From: Chromatiales bacterium
GTDB taxonomy: Bacteria > Pseudomonadota > Gammaproteobacteria > Chromatiales > Chromatiaceae
Direction of reading: 5' to 3'
NCBI GenBank assembly: GCA_028278145.1
Contig: JANQEV010000022.1
Location: 1 to 39,190, forward strand
Length of the DNA stretch: 39,190 bases
Shown here: piece by piece, positions 15,478 to 24,176 of the stretch
Layout of the letters: each line of letters starts with the position of its first letter
Position numbering within the stretch: position 1 is the stretch's first letter
Position numbers and translations under genes: made by a program
The notes under the pieces: generated by a model
Database searches by the model: none
Told to the model about the DNA's origin: nothing
What the model saw: only the letters and a program-made list of their open reading frames with translations

Positions 15478-17979
15478 CTAATTCGATTTAGAACCTTTTA
15501 TGAGTTCAACAAACTCGTTTTCTGGTACTGGAGAGCTGTAATAATACCCTTGAACCTCATCACACCCTTCCAGGCTGACGAACTGCATCTGCTCTTCGGT
15601 TTCCACCCCTTCTGCAATAATTTTCAACTGCATACTCTTGCCTAGAGCGATAACAGCCCGTGCAATAGCTTCGCCGTTGGCATCCTGTGGAATATCCTTG
15701 ATAAAAGAGCGATCGATCTTCAGTTTGTCTATAGGAAGGCGTTTCAGGTAACTCAAGGATGAATAGCCTGTTCCAAAATCATCAATAGCCAGAGTGACTC
15801 CTAGATCTCGAAGCTTCACTAATGTACCAATGGCCTCATCTTCACGCTCCATAATAAAACTCTCGGTAATCTCCAGTTCCAGGCATTCTGGTTTTAATCC
15901 CGTATCCTCCAGCGCCTTCCTGGCCGTCTTCACAAAATCGCTCCTCTGGATTTGGTGTCCAGCCACATTGACGCTCATCCGTTCTAAGCCATACCCAGAT
16001 TCCTGCCACATCTTCATCTTGGTACAGGCTTCACGCAGCACCCACTCACCCAGTGGAATAATTATGCCGATGCTCTCAGCAATTGGGATAAATTTGATGG
16101 GGGAGATCAACCCCATTTCCGGGTGATGCCAGCGGACCAATGCCTCAACTCCAGTAAGTTGTCCTGTAGTCAACGAATACTGCGGTTGGTAGTAGACTTG
16201 AAATTCGTTTTGTCTCAGTGCAATTCGCAGGTCGTTTTCCAGTTGCAGACGCTCCAGCGCGGCCTCGGTAAGATCTTGGGTATAGAAACAGTATCTATTT
16301 TTACCCTTCCTCTTGGCTCGGTACATAGCTGTATCCGCATTCTTTACCAGGGAAGTCACATCCTTACCATCGCCTGGGAAAAGACTAATGCCGATGGTGG
16401 TAGTGAGGTGTAGTTCCTGCCCGTCAATCTGGAATGGAACCTCAAAGGCGGACAAAATCTCTCCAGCCACACGAGAAACACCCTGAGTATCAGTCACCTC
16501 TTCCATGATGATTGCAAACTCATCACCGGCAATCCTTGCCACCGTGTCTTCTTCTCTCACCAATCCAACCAGACGCGCTGCTACCGCTTGCAATACCTTG
16601 TCTCCAACCGGATGCCCCAGACCATCATTAATGGGTTTGAAGTTATCCAGGTCAAGAAACATTACACCAATACAACTCTGTTCCCGTTGCGCCCTTTCCA
16701 TGGCATGTTCAAGACGGGCATTGAACAAGAGACGATTAGGCAGATTGGTTAGCGGGTCGTGGTGGGCCATATGTTGCAGCCGTTCCTGCGACTCTTTGAT
16801 GGCGGTGATATCCGACATCATGCTGACGTAATGCTTGATCTCTCCGGTGTCGTCATCACGAACAGCACTGATCGTCTGCCAACAGGGGAATACCTCGCCA
16901 TTTTTACGTCGATTCCAGATCTCTCCTCGCCACTGGTCAGACTTCTCAAGTGATTCCCACATGTCTTTAAAGAACGATGGCGCATGGCGATCTGATTTAA
17001 AGATATTGGGATTTTTACCTAGCACCTCATCTTCAGCGTAACCAGTGATTTCAGAAGTTGCATGGTTAATGGTTACGATCGCTCCCTGTGCATCTGTGAT
17101 AATGACGCCGTCGGTAGCATTCTCGAAGACTGCTGCTGCCTGCTTCAGTCTCTCTTCCGCCCGTTTGCGCTCACGGGTCATCTTGGATAAGGATTCAGTC
17201 TTGGCTTTGCTAATCTGTTCTGCTTTTACCCTTTCCTCAATTAATTCACGCTCTTTGTGCACCCGCTGGGTAACGTCATGGAAGCTCAATACACGTCCTA
17301 TGGGTGTTTCATCGATTATCTGCTGGAAAGACCTGCATTCAAATACTTTGCCATTGCTCAGCTTAAGCATTTCGTAACGTTCACTATCACTATTATCAGT
17401 GAAGCATGACGGATTTATTAATTGTTCCGATAGCCACTGTTTGATAGTTTCACTACCGGAATCCATTACCACCTGTGGAATATTCCACAAACTACTAAAA
17501 CGCCGGTTCATATTGACAATGCTTCCCTCGGTATCTACAACCAGTATGCCATCACCCGCAGCCTCAAGGGTTGCTTTGAGTTGAGATGAATACTTGACGA
17601 GGTTATGTTCAACACGCTGTATATCACGTTCATCATCGATACGTACGATTATCCAATCACGCCCATCTTCAGTTACTCGCTTGGTACTCTTAGATATCGG
17701 CAGTTCACTGCCATCCTGGCAGAGAAAGCTACCTCTGACATTTGCAACCTTTCCCTTCTCCCCTTTCTGAACCTCATCCCAGAAGATGGCCGCAGCCAAC
17801 CCCAAATCAAACTCTTTTATGGGAGAACCGATCAACTCATTCAATGGATAATCTATAGCCTCAATCAGTTTGGGACTGGCCGCTATAATTTGTAAGCTTC
17901 CAGGATCTACCACCAGCAACATCTCTGTGGACATATGCAGTAGTAGGTGGCTTGAAAGTTGTGAATCCATCATAGTCAT
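15478..17979 (-). CDS. PAS-PAS-PAS-GGDEF-EAL c-di-GMP enzyme
   Basis: 833 residues, no membrane span, so cytoplasmic. Three PAS regions (about 8-110, 135-240, 280-400; the third with a PAC motif WRGEIWNRRKNGEVFPCW), a GGDEF domain (about 410-570) with AGDEF in place of GGDEF and an RxxD product-inhibition site (REED) five residues before it, and an EAL domain (about 580-830) with VEALVRW, ESFIMERED, DDFGTGYSSLSYL and KIDRSFI, so all main EAL catalytic features are present. AGDEF can still be active in some proteins. Likely a bifunctional or mainly phosphodiesterase c-di-GMP enzyme responding to redox or ligand input. Its start overlaps the stop of the HD-GYP gene (ATGA), implying translational coupling. 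Confidence 0.93.
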   Translation of the reverse strand: MTMMDSQLSSHLLLHMSTEMLLVVDPGSLQIIAASPKLIEAIDYPLNELIGSPIKEFDLGLAAAIFWDEVQKGEKGKVANVRGSFLCQDGSELPISKSTKRVTEDGRDWIIVRIDDERDIQRVEHNLVKYSSQLKATLEAAGDGILVVDTEGSIVNMNRRFSSLWNIPQVVMDSGSETIKQWLSEQLINPSCFTDNSDSERYEMLKLSNGKVFECRSFQQIIDETPIGRVLSFHDVTQRVHKERELIEERVKAEQISKAKTESLSKMTRERKRAEERLKQAAAVFENATDGVIITDAQGAIVTINHATSEITGYAEDEVLGKNPNIFKSDRHAPSFFKDMWESLEKSDQWRGEIWNRRKNGEVFPCWQTISAVRDDDTGEIKHYVSMMSDITAIKESQERLQHMAHHDPLTNLPNRLLFNARLEHAMERAQREQSCIGVMFLDLDNFKPINDGLGHPVGDKVLQAVAARLVGLVREEDTVARIAGDEFAIIMEEVTDTQGVSRVAGEILSAFEVPFQIDGQELHLTTTIGISLFPGDGKDVTSLVKNADTAMYRAKRKGKNRYCFYTQDLTEAALERLQLENDLRIALRQNEFQVYYQPQYSLTTGQLTGVEALVRWHHPEMGLISPIKFIPIAESIGIIIPLGEWVLREACTKMKMWQESGYGLERMSVNVAGHQIQRSDFVKTARKALEDTGLKPECLELEITESFIMEREDEAIGTLVKLRDLGVTLAIDDFGTGYSSLSYLKRLPIDKLKIDRSFIKDIPQDANGEAIARAVIALGKSMQLKIIAEGVETEEQMQFVSLEGCDEVQGYYYSSPVPENEFVELIKGSKSN

Positions 17980-19256
17980 GAGTTATCAAAGTAGTAGCTT
18001 GTTCTACGAAGCGGGCTTAAATAGTCAATGACGGCTGGCGACAATTGCACTGGCGAGATGGATTTGCTGATATTGATTTCCGGCTCTTCATTGAGATCAA
18101 GAATAATCGCCTCACTTTTTGGTACATCTTCATCATAAAGGATCAGGGTGGATCTAAGCGGATTGGATGGATTGACCTTTATTACCACCCCCACTTGTTC
18201 ATCCGACAGACCAACAATCGTCCCAGGCGGATAGACGCCCATGAAACGAATAAATTTCTGTAATAATTTCGGATGAAAGTGGGCACCCTCTTTGGAATAC
18301 ATCTGAGACAGAGCCTCATAGGGCGTAAGTGCATTTGTTGGATTAGGCGGATTACACAGATTGTCGTAACGATTGACTATGGCTACTAACTGCGCCAGTT
18401 GATCAATTTCACTCCCCTTTAACCCTTGCGGATAACCAGTCCCATCAAAAAGCTCATGATGTTGGTAAATGATTTTCAGTACACCCCCTGACAAATTGGC
18501 CTCCTTGCCTATCTCCTCACCATAATAACAGTGGTGTTCACGTGCCATTTTTTCAGCCTTAGTCAATTCACCACGGTTCATAAGAATCTTGTCTGGTATC
18601 TTGGTCAGGCCAATGTCATGCAGCATGGCACCCAATCCAATCACGGAGAGTTGACCTGCTGACAGGTTGTATTCCCGGCCCAGACAGACTGCCAGTACAG
18701 ATACATTAAGCGCATGTGAGTATGCCTCTTCTCCTCCTGGCTTACCTGATATCACCTGGATGGCCAGTTCCGGTGCACTTGTTATTGAGGCAACCATTTC
18801 ATGCACCAGCCGCTCTGCCTCATTAATTGCATCCTCAGGTTTGGACTGGATATCTTTTAGTATGCTCTGGGCAATAGTTGAGGCCTCTAAGAAAGCCTCT
18901 TCCACTGCTTCAATCTTTTTCCGGTAGACATTCAGGCGTTGGATGCGTGCCTGTTTCTCCACCATCTCTGTAGCCACTTCAGACGGTAAAGCGGTAACCT
19001 CATCCTCTGCTTCATCATCTTTAGCCACATTCTGAGGCTGCTCATCAGAAATTGGCAATGGTTTTAAGTCACTACGTTCTGGATCCCATCGAACGCTGTT
19101 CAACCCCAGCCCTCTAATGGTTTTGATTTGTTCCTTATTCTTGATCTTGAAATTATTGAAATTGAACGGGTGATTCATCCAGCCAACATCCAGGTGGACA
19201 TAAATGCCAACTTGTAACTGCTCTACTGAAATGACGTTCTTTTCCTTCATAGGCAT
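17976..19256 (-). CDS. HD-GYP c-di-GMP phosphodiesterase with DUF3391 domain
   Basis: 426 residues. An N-terminal DUF3391 domain (about 8-140; VEQLQVGIYVHLDVGWMNHPF and VRWDPE) precedes an HD-GYP hydrolase domain (about 160-340) with LHDIG, the downstream helix AREHHCYYGEEI, and the QHHELFDGTGYPQGLKG motif containing GYP. Expected to hydrolyse c-di-GMP to GMP or pGpG. The gene directly precedes and overlaps the PAS-GGDEF-EAL gene by 4 nt (ATGA), so the two are made together, a pairing of two c-di-GMP degrading activities. Shine-Dalgarno near the start is poor. Confidence 0.92.
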   Translation of the reverse strand: MPMKEKNVISVEQLQVGIYVHLDVGWMNHPFNFNNFKIKNKEQIKTIRGLGLNSVRWDPERSDLKPLPISDEQPQNVAKDDEAEDEVTALPSEVATEMVEKQARIQRLNVYRKKIEAVEEAFLEASTIAQSILKDIQSKPEDAINEAERLVHEMVASITSAPELAIQVISGKPGGEEAYSHALNVSVLAVCLGREYNLSAGQLSVIGLGAMLHDIGLTKIPDKILMNRGELTKAEKMAREHHCYYGEEIGKEANLSGGVLKIIYQHHELFDGTGYPQGLKGSEIDQLAQLVAIVNRYDNLCNPPNPTNALTPYEALSQMYSKEGAHFHPKLLQKFIRFMGVYPPGTIVGLSDEQVGVVIKVNPSNPLRSTLILYDEDVPKSEAIILDLNEEPEINISKSISPVQLSPAVIDYLSPLRRTSYYFDNS

Positions 19257-19549
19257 TTCTGCGGCTTATATATGTACTCTCTTGGAGCTACTGGATTTGC
19301 TCTGTAACATTATCAATACGCACCTTTGCATGGCATACAAGTACGCCATGACATAGTTAACTGGGTCTATGATTCAGGTCTGCAAAGGCACAACTTGGTC
19401 AGATATTTACCTGCTTTTTGTGTGATATAACCCAATCTGAGCGAAGTGCCATACAGGTGTAGCGTCCGTTTTGACGATGCCTTGAGTTTTTTGATTGCAG
19501 AAAGACAATCCTGCATATTTGAAGCAAAGAGGCTTAAAACCCATAATCA
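19257..19549. other. Gene-free stretch upstream of the HD-GYP operon
   Basis: Only intergenic sequence is seen. It contains one copy of the 12-mer TACAGAGCAAAT (minus strand, 19295-19306), 39 nt before the HD-GYP start, and must include the operon promoter. No small ORF or riboswitch is recognised. Confidence 0.4.
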
Positions 19550-19587
19550 GTGAGGATTATCTCCTGATATTAGAGATAATCGCTCAC
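19550..19587. repeat. Stem-loop overlapping the stop of the SBP-GGDEF gene
   Basis: GTGAGGATTATCTC (19550-19563) pairs with GAGATAATCGCTCAC (19573-19587) with one bulged base and a 9-nt loop. The structure includes the stop codon at 19584-19586. Related in sequence to the hairpin at 26602-26670 (GAGGATTATCT...AGAGA). It probably serves as a 3'-end stabiliser or terminator. Confidence 0.5.
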
Positions 19588-21827
19588 TTACTTGGAGTTT
19601 TCACACTCTCTTCCTGAATATCAATAGGTCCATCATCCTTGGCTACAACAACCTGATTTCTACCATTCTCTTTTGCACAATAAAGCGCGTTATCAGCTCT
19701 CTTCAACAACGCTTGCACGGTATCTTCCTGGCAATATTTGGCTACACCAAAGCTAGCTGTCTTTCCACCTACTATTCTAAAAATATTGCTTTCAATGCGC
19801 TCTCGAAGTAGTTCAGCCAATTGGGCAGATTGTGACAGATCGGTCTCCGGACATATCAACAAAAACTCTTCTCCTCCCCATCGTCCGGCAATATCACTCT
19901 TACGCACCGATTCACTAAGAAGTTCAGAAAATGACACAAGCAACTCATCTCCAACATCATGCCCGTGAATATCATTAACAGCTTTAAAATGATCAATATC
20001 TATCAGCACAACAGAAAATGGTTTGCTATATCGTTTAACGCGCTCGAACTCCTGACTTAACATATGTTCAAGATAACGTCGATTAGGCAGTTTGGTAAGC
20101 TGGTCAGTGTTTGAAAGCCGTTCTACTTCAGAGTGTGCTTTGGCAATAATTTTATTTAACCGGGCAAGCTTTCTATTCCAGGCTAGAAGTACAAATAGAG
20201 CCATGGCACTGGCTATTACTATCTTCCAAATCAGATCATAATCCACACCTCTTTCATAGGCCACGGAAAACCAGCGGCTGGTGATAGCCTGCTTTTCCTG
20301 CTCCGTTATTAATGCCACAGCCTTATTCAAGCTGGACAGGAGTAATGGATTTTGGTCCTTACGTACAGCTACAGACAGCGCCAGGGTCGTATCAAGCTTG
20401 CCCCCTATCTTCAGATCCACCAGATCATAGGCACGAATTCCATAACCAATAGTCGCTACTGTATCGATAAACCCGTATAACTCTCCCGATTGCACCCGTC
20501 TCAATCCATCATGGACGTTGTCTACCTCTGTAATATTTAGATTTGGAATCTTCCTCCCCAACAGTTCTGCATGTGCGTAACCCTTCACCACGCCAAGTTT
20601 CTTATTCCTGATTGCCTCGAGGTTTTCTACAAATAATTCTTCATTGCGCACTGCCACTACCAGAGGAAATTCAAGATGTGGCTGGGTAAAATCCAACCAT
20701 TCACGACGTGCAGGTGTTAGTGCTGCAGCAGTGATCACATCACAATCGCCATTGCGAGTATCCACCAAAGTCTGTTTCCAGGACTCTGTAGGTCGCAGGC
20801 GAATATCCACCCCCAACCGCTGGCTCATAATACCAATCAGATCTGCAACTATGCCCTCATATATACCCTTATCATTGATACGCTCATATGGCATCCAGTC
20901 AGGATCACCACAGAATTTCAAACTACTGAGGCCATCCATATAGATCCTTTCTTCAATAGTTAGGGCAATGCTGGCATCCCCTTCCGGTATCCTCAGATCT
21001 GTACTGCTGAGATACCATTTTTCACGTAACTTCTGAAACTCTTCAGCCTTGATATGTTTCAGCAATTTATTCAACAAACCTTGTAATACGTAGTTATCCT
21101 GCGCTACCGCAAATGCCGTCACCTGTTTCTGCATACCAGCTATAGCCGCAGGTCCAGTTGGTGTAAGATTTGAGATCTGGCGTTCCTTTGACCAATATGC
21201 AGCCATATTTATTGATTGCACTGTGGCATCGGCCAGACCATAGGAGACTGCTTCCAGTGCTTCAGGAAAGGTTTTGACGGAAACCAGCTCAAACTTTAGC
21301 CCATGCCGTCTTAAGGAAGATTCAAACGGATGCCCTTCAATGAGTGCAATTCTCTTATTTGCCAAGGCATCCAGGTCCCGTAGTGGCGTGACATCTGAGC
21401 GCATGACAATGGCTGGGTAACCAATCAAAACAACCGGATCAGTAAATATCATCAGTTTCTGTCGCTCAGGCGTAACCAGCAAAGACGGCATGATATCGGC
21501 TGTGCCATGTTTGAGATAATTTGCATAGCCATGGGACCGGTCACGACTGTCGTACACCAACTCAACACCCAGGCCTTTAAACATAATCTCCAACAGATCG
21601 ATCCAAAACCCCTTGTACCTTCCTGCTTCAATGAAGGTATGTGGAGGAAGCATTGGATGGCTGCGAACCATTAGAGTTGGGTGGGTTTTTAGATAATCCA
21701 ATTCGACTTCATTCAGGGACACCTTGCCAGAGACTGGCAAGTCTGTTGCCTGGGCAGGCAGATTCACTGGAATCAGACACAACAAACACAGAACAATAAA
21801 AGTCCTTGTGTAGTCCGACCTCACCAT
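19584..21827 (-). CDS. Membrane receptor diguanylate cyclase with two SBP_bac_3 domains
   Basis: 747 residues. An N-terminal signal, then two periplasmic amino-acid-binding-like domains in tandem (about 40-275 and 290-520; each with a LxVVKG/IALIEGH-type hinge and a second-lobe motif), a single membrane span (about 535-555, IWKIVIASAMALFVLLAW), a short coiled linker and a GGDEF domain (about 575-730) with intact RWGGEEF and the RxxD I-site (RKSD). It should sense a small molecule in the periplasm and make c-di-GMP inside. The layout resembles BvgS-type Venus flytrap sensors, with a cyclase replacing the kinase. It lies just upstream of the two c-di-GMP phosphodiesterase genes. Confidence 0.92.
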   Translation of the reverse strand: MVRSDYTRTFIVLCLLCLIPVNLPAQATDLPVSGKVSLNEVELDYLKTHPTLMVRSHPMLPPHTFIEAGRYKGFWIDLLEIMFKGLGVELVYDSRDRSHGYANYLKHGTADIMPSLLVTPERQKLMIFTDPVVLIGYPAIVMRSDVTPLRDLDALANKRIALIEGHPFESSLRRHGLKFELVSVKTFPEALEAVSYGLADATVQSINMAAYWSKERQISNLTPTGPAAIAGMQKQVTAFAVAQDNYVLQGLLNKLLKHIKAEEFQKLREKWYLSSTDLRIPEGDASIALTIEERIYMDGLSSLKFCGDPDWMPYERINDKGIYEGIVADLIGIMSQRLGVDIRLRPTESWKQTLVDTRNGDCDVITAAALTPARREWLDFTQPHLEFPLVVAVRNEELFVENLEAIRNKKLGVVKGYAHAELLGRKIPNLNITEVDNVHDGLRRVQSGELYGFIDTVATIGYGIRAYDLVDLKIGGKLDTTLALSVAVRKDQNPLLLSSLNKAVALITEQEKQAITSRWFSVAYERGVDYDLIWKIVIASAMALFVLLAWNRKLARLNKIIAKAHSEVERLSNTDQLTKLPNRRYLEHMLSQEFERVKRYSKPFSVVLIDIDHFKAVNDIHGHDVGDELLVSFSELLSESVRKSDIAGRWGGEEFLLICPETDLSQSAQLAELLRERIESNIFRIVGGKTASFGVAKYCQEDTVQALLKRADNALYCAKENGRNQVVVAKDDGPIDIQEESVKTPSK

Positions 21828-21915
21828 TTTGCCCCCATTGAATTATTGATACCTTTGTATTTTGGAATAGCGGTTCAAGAAGGAATTTCTTTAATATAAT
21901 GTTTTCTCTCACCAT

Positions 21916-21944
21916 AAAAAAAGCGGCCATCACATGCCGCTTTT
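21916..21944 (-). terminator. Intrinsic terminator of the small secreted protein gene
   Basis: Perfect 9-bp stem AAAAGCGGC (21919-21927) / GCCGCTTTT (21936-21944) with an 8-nt loop. Read on the minus strand it ends in a run of T (the complement of 21916-21922), the classical Rho-independent form for the gene ending at 21997. It may also work for the plus strand. Confidence 0.8.
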
Positions 21945-21996
21945 CAAGTCACGAAGTCTGCCACATCAATCAGGCAGTGGACTTAATAATCTTCAT

Positions 21997-22266
21997 CTAT
22001 CGGTAAAGTTCAAAAGTGTCGTCTATTCCGTCGATGAGATTGCCTGTTTCTACATCATCCAGCATAACTTCTTGCTCGAACATCATATTATCTGCGCCAC
22101 CAACAGCAATGGGATTGGTGTTGGGTGACATTTGAACTGGGGTATCAGATTCCCAATAGTCAAAAGACCAGTTGTCTTCATTGAGAGTTGTGGAATCCGA
22201 ACCTGCGTATGCAGTGCTGGTAGCAAAGGCAGCAGCTGCAAATAACGTTGTTAGTTTATATTTCAT
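21997..22266 (-). CDS. Small secreted acidic protein, 89 aa
   Basis: The signal peptide MKYKLTTLFAAAAFATSTAYA is followed by a ~68-residue acidic mature part rich in Asp/Glu/Asn with aromatic clusters (WSFDYWESDT, DDTFELYR) and no cysteine. A strong AAGGAGT stands 6 nt before the ATG, and a clear terminator follows, so it is a well-defined monocistronic gene, probably highly expressed. No family recognised. Possibly a periplasmic or released protein; being next to the c-di-GMP block, a role in surface or matrix is conceivable but unproven. Confidence 0.75.
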   Translation of the reverse strand: MKYKLTTLFAAAAFATSTAYAGSDSTTLNEDNWSFDYWESDTPVQMSPNTNPIAVGGADNMMFEQEVMLDDVETGNLIDGIDDTFELYR

Positions 22267-22608
22267 GAGCGACTCCTTGTTTGAGTCAAGTTGACGAAGT
22301 ACTTCTGGCTTTCATCTAGTACTACGAAAGACATAAAGTTGGACCGCAATTATTCTGTTTGTTCAATAAACAGAATGCTCAAAAAATATATGTTTATTAT
22401 TTGTGTTTTTATTTAAAGTGCCCGATAACCAATTGATAACAATAGAGTACCGCCCCCTTATTCCAGCGCCCTATTTTTTCATCTAATCAGAACCATAGAA
22501 AACTTCTATAAAAACGGTGGAACCTTTCGTATTTGCTCTGTATAGATTCAGAAGAAGATGAGGCACAACAGGAAAAATAATGGGGCAAATATATTAACCC
22601 CAATTTCG
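22267..22608. other. Gene-free stretch between gdhA and the small secreted gene
   Basis: About 340 bp, AT-rich, with one copy of TACAGAGCAAAT on the minus strand (22531-22542). The region before 22267 must contain the promoter of the 89-aa protein gene. No coding frame with a ribosome site found. Confidence 0.4.
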
Positions 22609-22633
22609 GAATCAATTACTCTCTGACCAGCTT
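22609..22633. repeat. REP-like GGTCAGA element, copy 2
   Basis: On the minus strand it reads GCTGGTCAGAGAGTAATTGA, starting about 15 bp after the gdhA stop at 22648. Shares the GGTCAGA core and a following AATT with the other elements in this window. Confidence 0.45.
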
Positions 22634-22647
22634 TTTTCGCTTCCTTC

Positions 22648-24000
22648 TCAAATGACACCATAAGCAAGCATGGCATTTGCTACTTTGGTGAAGCCGGCGA
22701 TATTAGCTCCTTTGAGATAGTCAATATGTCCATTATTATTTGAGCCGTATTCCTTACAGTGATCATGTATTCTTTGCATTATTTTTCGCAGCCTTTCATC
22801 TAGGTGAGCCTCTTCCCATGACATCTTGGCGATGTTCTGGCTCATTTCCAGCCCAGAAACTGCGACTCCCCCTGCATTGGCAGCCTTACTCGGTGCATAC
22901 AATGTGCGAGTTGCTTGGAAATAATCAATGCCCGCCTGAGTCGTTGGCATATTGGCCCCTTCAGAGACAGCGATACAGCCATTCTTTACCAGAAGCTTTG
23001 CGTCCTCAGCATCCAATTCATTCTGCGTTGCACAAGGCAGGGCCAAATCTACCGGCACACTCCAAGGCCGTTGCCCCTCATGAAACTCCCAACCAAATTC
23101 ATCTGCTGCTTCTTTGATTCGCCCACGTCGATTGTTTTTAAGATCCACAACCCAATCCAACTGCTCCTGTTCCATTCCATCTGGACAATAGACAAATCCA
23201 GACGAATCAGAAAGCGTGACCACCTTCCCACCCAGTTGTATGGCCTTTTCTGCAGCGTACTGAGCAACATTCCCAGCGCCGGATATTGCTACTCTCCTGC
23301 CATCGATCTGCTCACCCTGCTCAGCGAGCATATCCTCAATGAAATACACTGCACCATATCCGGTTGCCTCAGTCCTGATTAGGCTTCCACCATATTCCAG
23401 ACCTTTTCCGGTGAGCACCCCCGTAAACTCATTAGTCATACGCTTGTGCTGGCCAAACATATAACCAATTTCCCGTTGACCAACTCCAATATCTCCAGCG
23501 GGAACATCGGTATCAGGACCAATATGATGATAGAGTTCCGTCATAAATGATTGACAGAAACGCATCACTTCGTGATCAGACTTATCCTTGGGGTTAAAAT
23601 CAGACCCACCCTTGCCACCGCCCATGGGTAAGCCGGTAAGACTATTTTTGAATACCTGTTCAAAGGCAAGAAATTTCAGGACTGATAGATTGACGGTAGG
23701 GTGAAAACGCAATCCACCTTTATATGGTCCAATGGCATTATTTTGCTGGATTCGGTATCCGCGATTTACCCGGACTCTCCCTTGATCATCTTCCCAACAT
23801 ACCCGGAAGATAATTATACGATCCGGTTCAGTCATGCGCTCCAATATACGGTGCTTGGTATAGACAGGTTTGTCCTGGATGAAGGGAATGATACTTCCGG
23901 CTACTTCCATTACAGCCTGATGAAACTCAGACTCCCCCGGATTTCTACGCTCAAGACCTGCACGAAACTTTTCTAGTTCTTCTGATATCGATGGCAACAT
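22648..24000 (-). CDS. gdhA: NADP-specific glutamate dehydrogenase
   Basis: About 450 residues, full length for the hexameric NADP-type enzyme making glutamate from 2-oxoglutarate and ammonium. Visible motifs: the family signature GLPMGGGKGGSDFNPKDK (catalytic Lys region, about 120-135), GGLRFHPTV, the Rossmann nucleotide motif AISGAGNVAQYAAEKA (about 236-250), CATQNELDAEDA and SEGANMPTTQAG. ATG 24000 (MLPSISEEL) is preferred over ATG 24012 because AAGAGG sits immediately against the latter and suits the former. It appears monocistronic. Product assignment is certain; regulation unknown, though TACAGAGCAAAT lies about 40 nt upstream. Confidence 0.95.
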   Translation of the reverse strand: MLPSISEELEKFRAGLERRNPGESEFHQAVMEVAGSIIPFIQDKPVYTKHRILERMTEPDRIIIFRVCWEDDQGRVRVNRGYRIQQNNAIGPYKGGLRFHPTVNLSVLKFLAFEQVFKNSLTGLPMGGGKGGSDFNPKDKSDHEVMRFCQSFMTELYHHIGPDTDVPAGDIGVGQREIGYMFGQHKRMTNEFTGVLTGKGLEYGGSLIRTEATGYGAVYFIEDMLAEQGEQIDGRRVAISGAGNVAQYAAEKAIQLGGKVVTLSDSSGFVYCPDGMEQEQLDWVVDLKNNRRGRIKEAADEFGWEFHEGQRPWSVPVDLALPCATQNELDAEDAKLLVKNGCIAVSEGANMPTTQAGIDYFQATRTLYAPSKAANAGGVAVSGLEMSQNIAKMSWEEAHLDERLRKIMQRIHDHCKEYGSNNNGHIDYLKGANIAGFTKVANAMLAYGVI

Positions 24001-24176
24001 TGTTATGCGCATCCTCTTTTAATCAAGGGGCTGTAATGTATTTGCTCTGTAATATCAGTTTAGAATAATCAGCAACAATTTGGGCATAACCCTTTTATCA
24101 TTTTAGCTTTTTACTCACTCACTTTTCCAATCGAGTCTACCCATATTCATTCTTATATGTTTTTAACCCCTGCTAT

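Noticed and set aside
21709-21933. 74-aa minus-strand frame at the start of the SBP-GGDEF gene
   Set aside because: Overlaps the signal-peptide region of a clear gene in another frame and has no coding signs.
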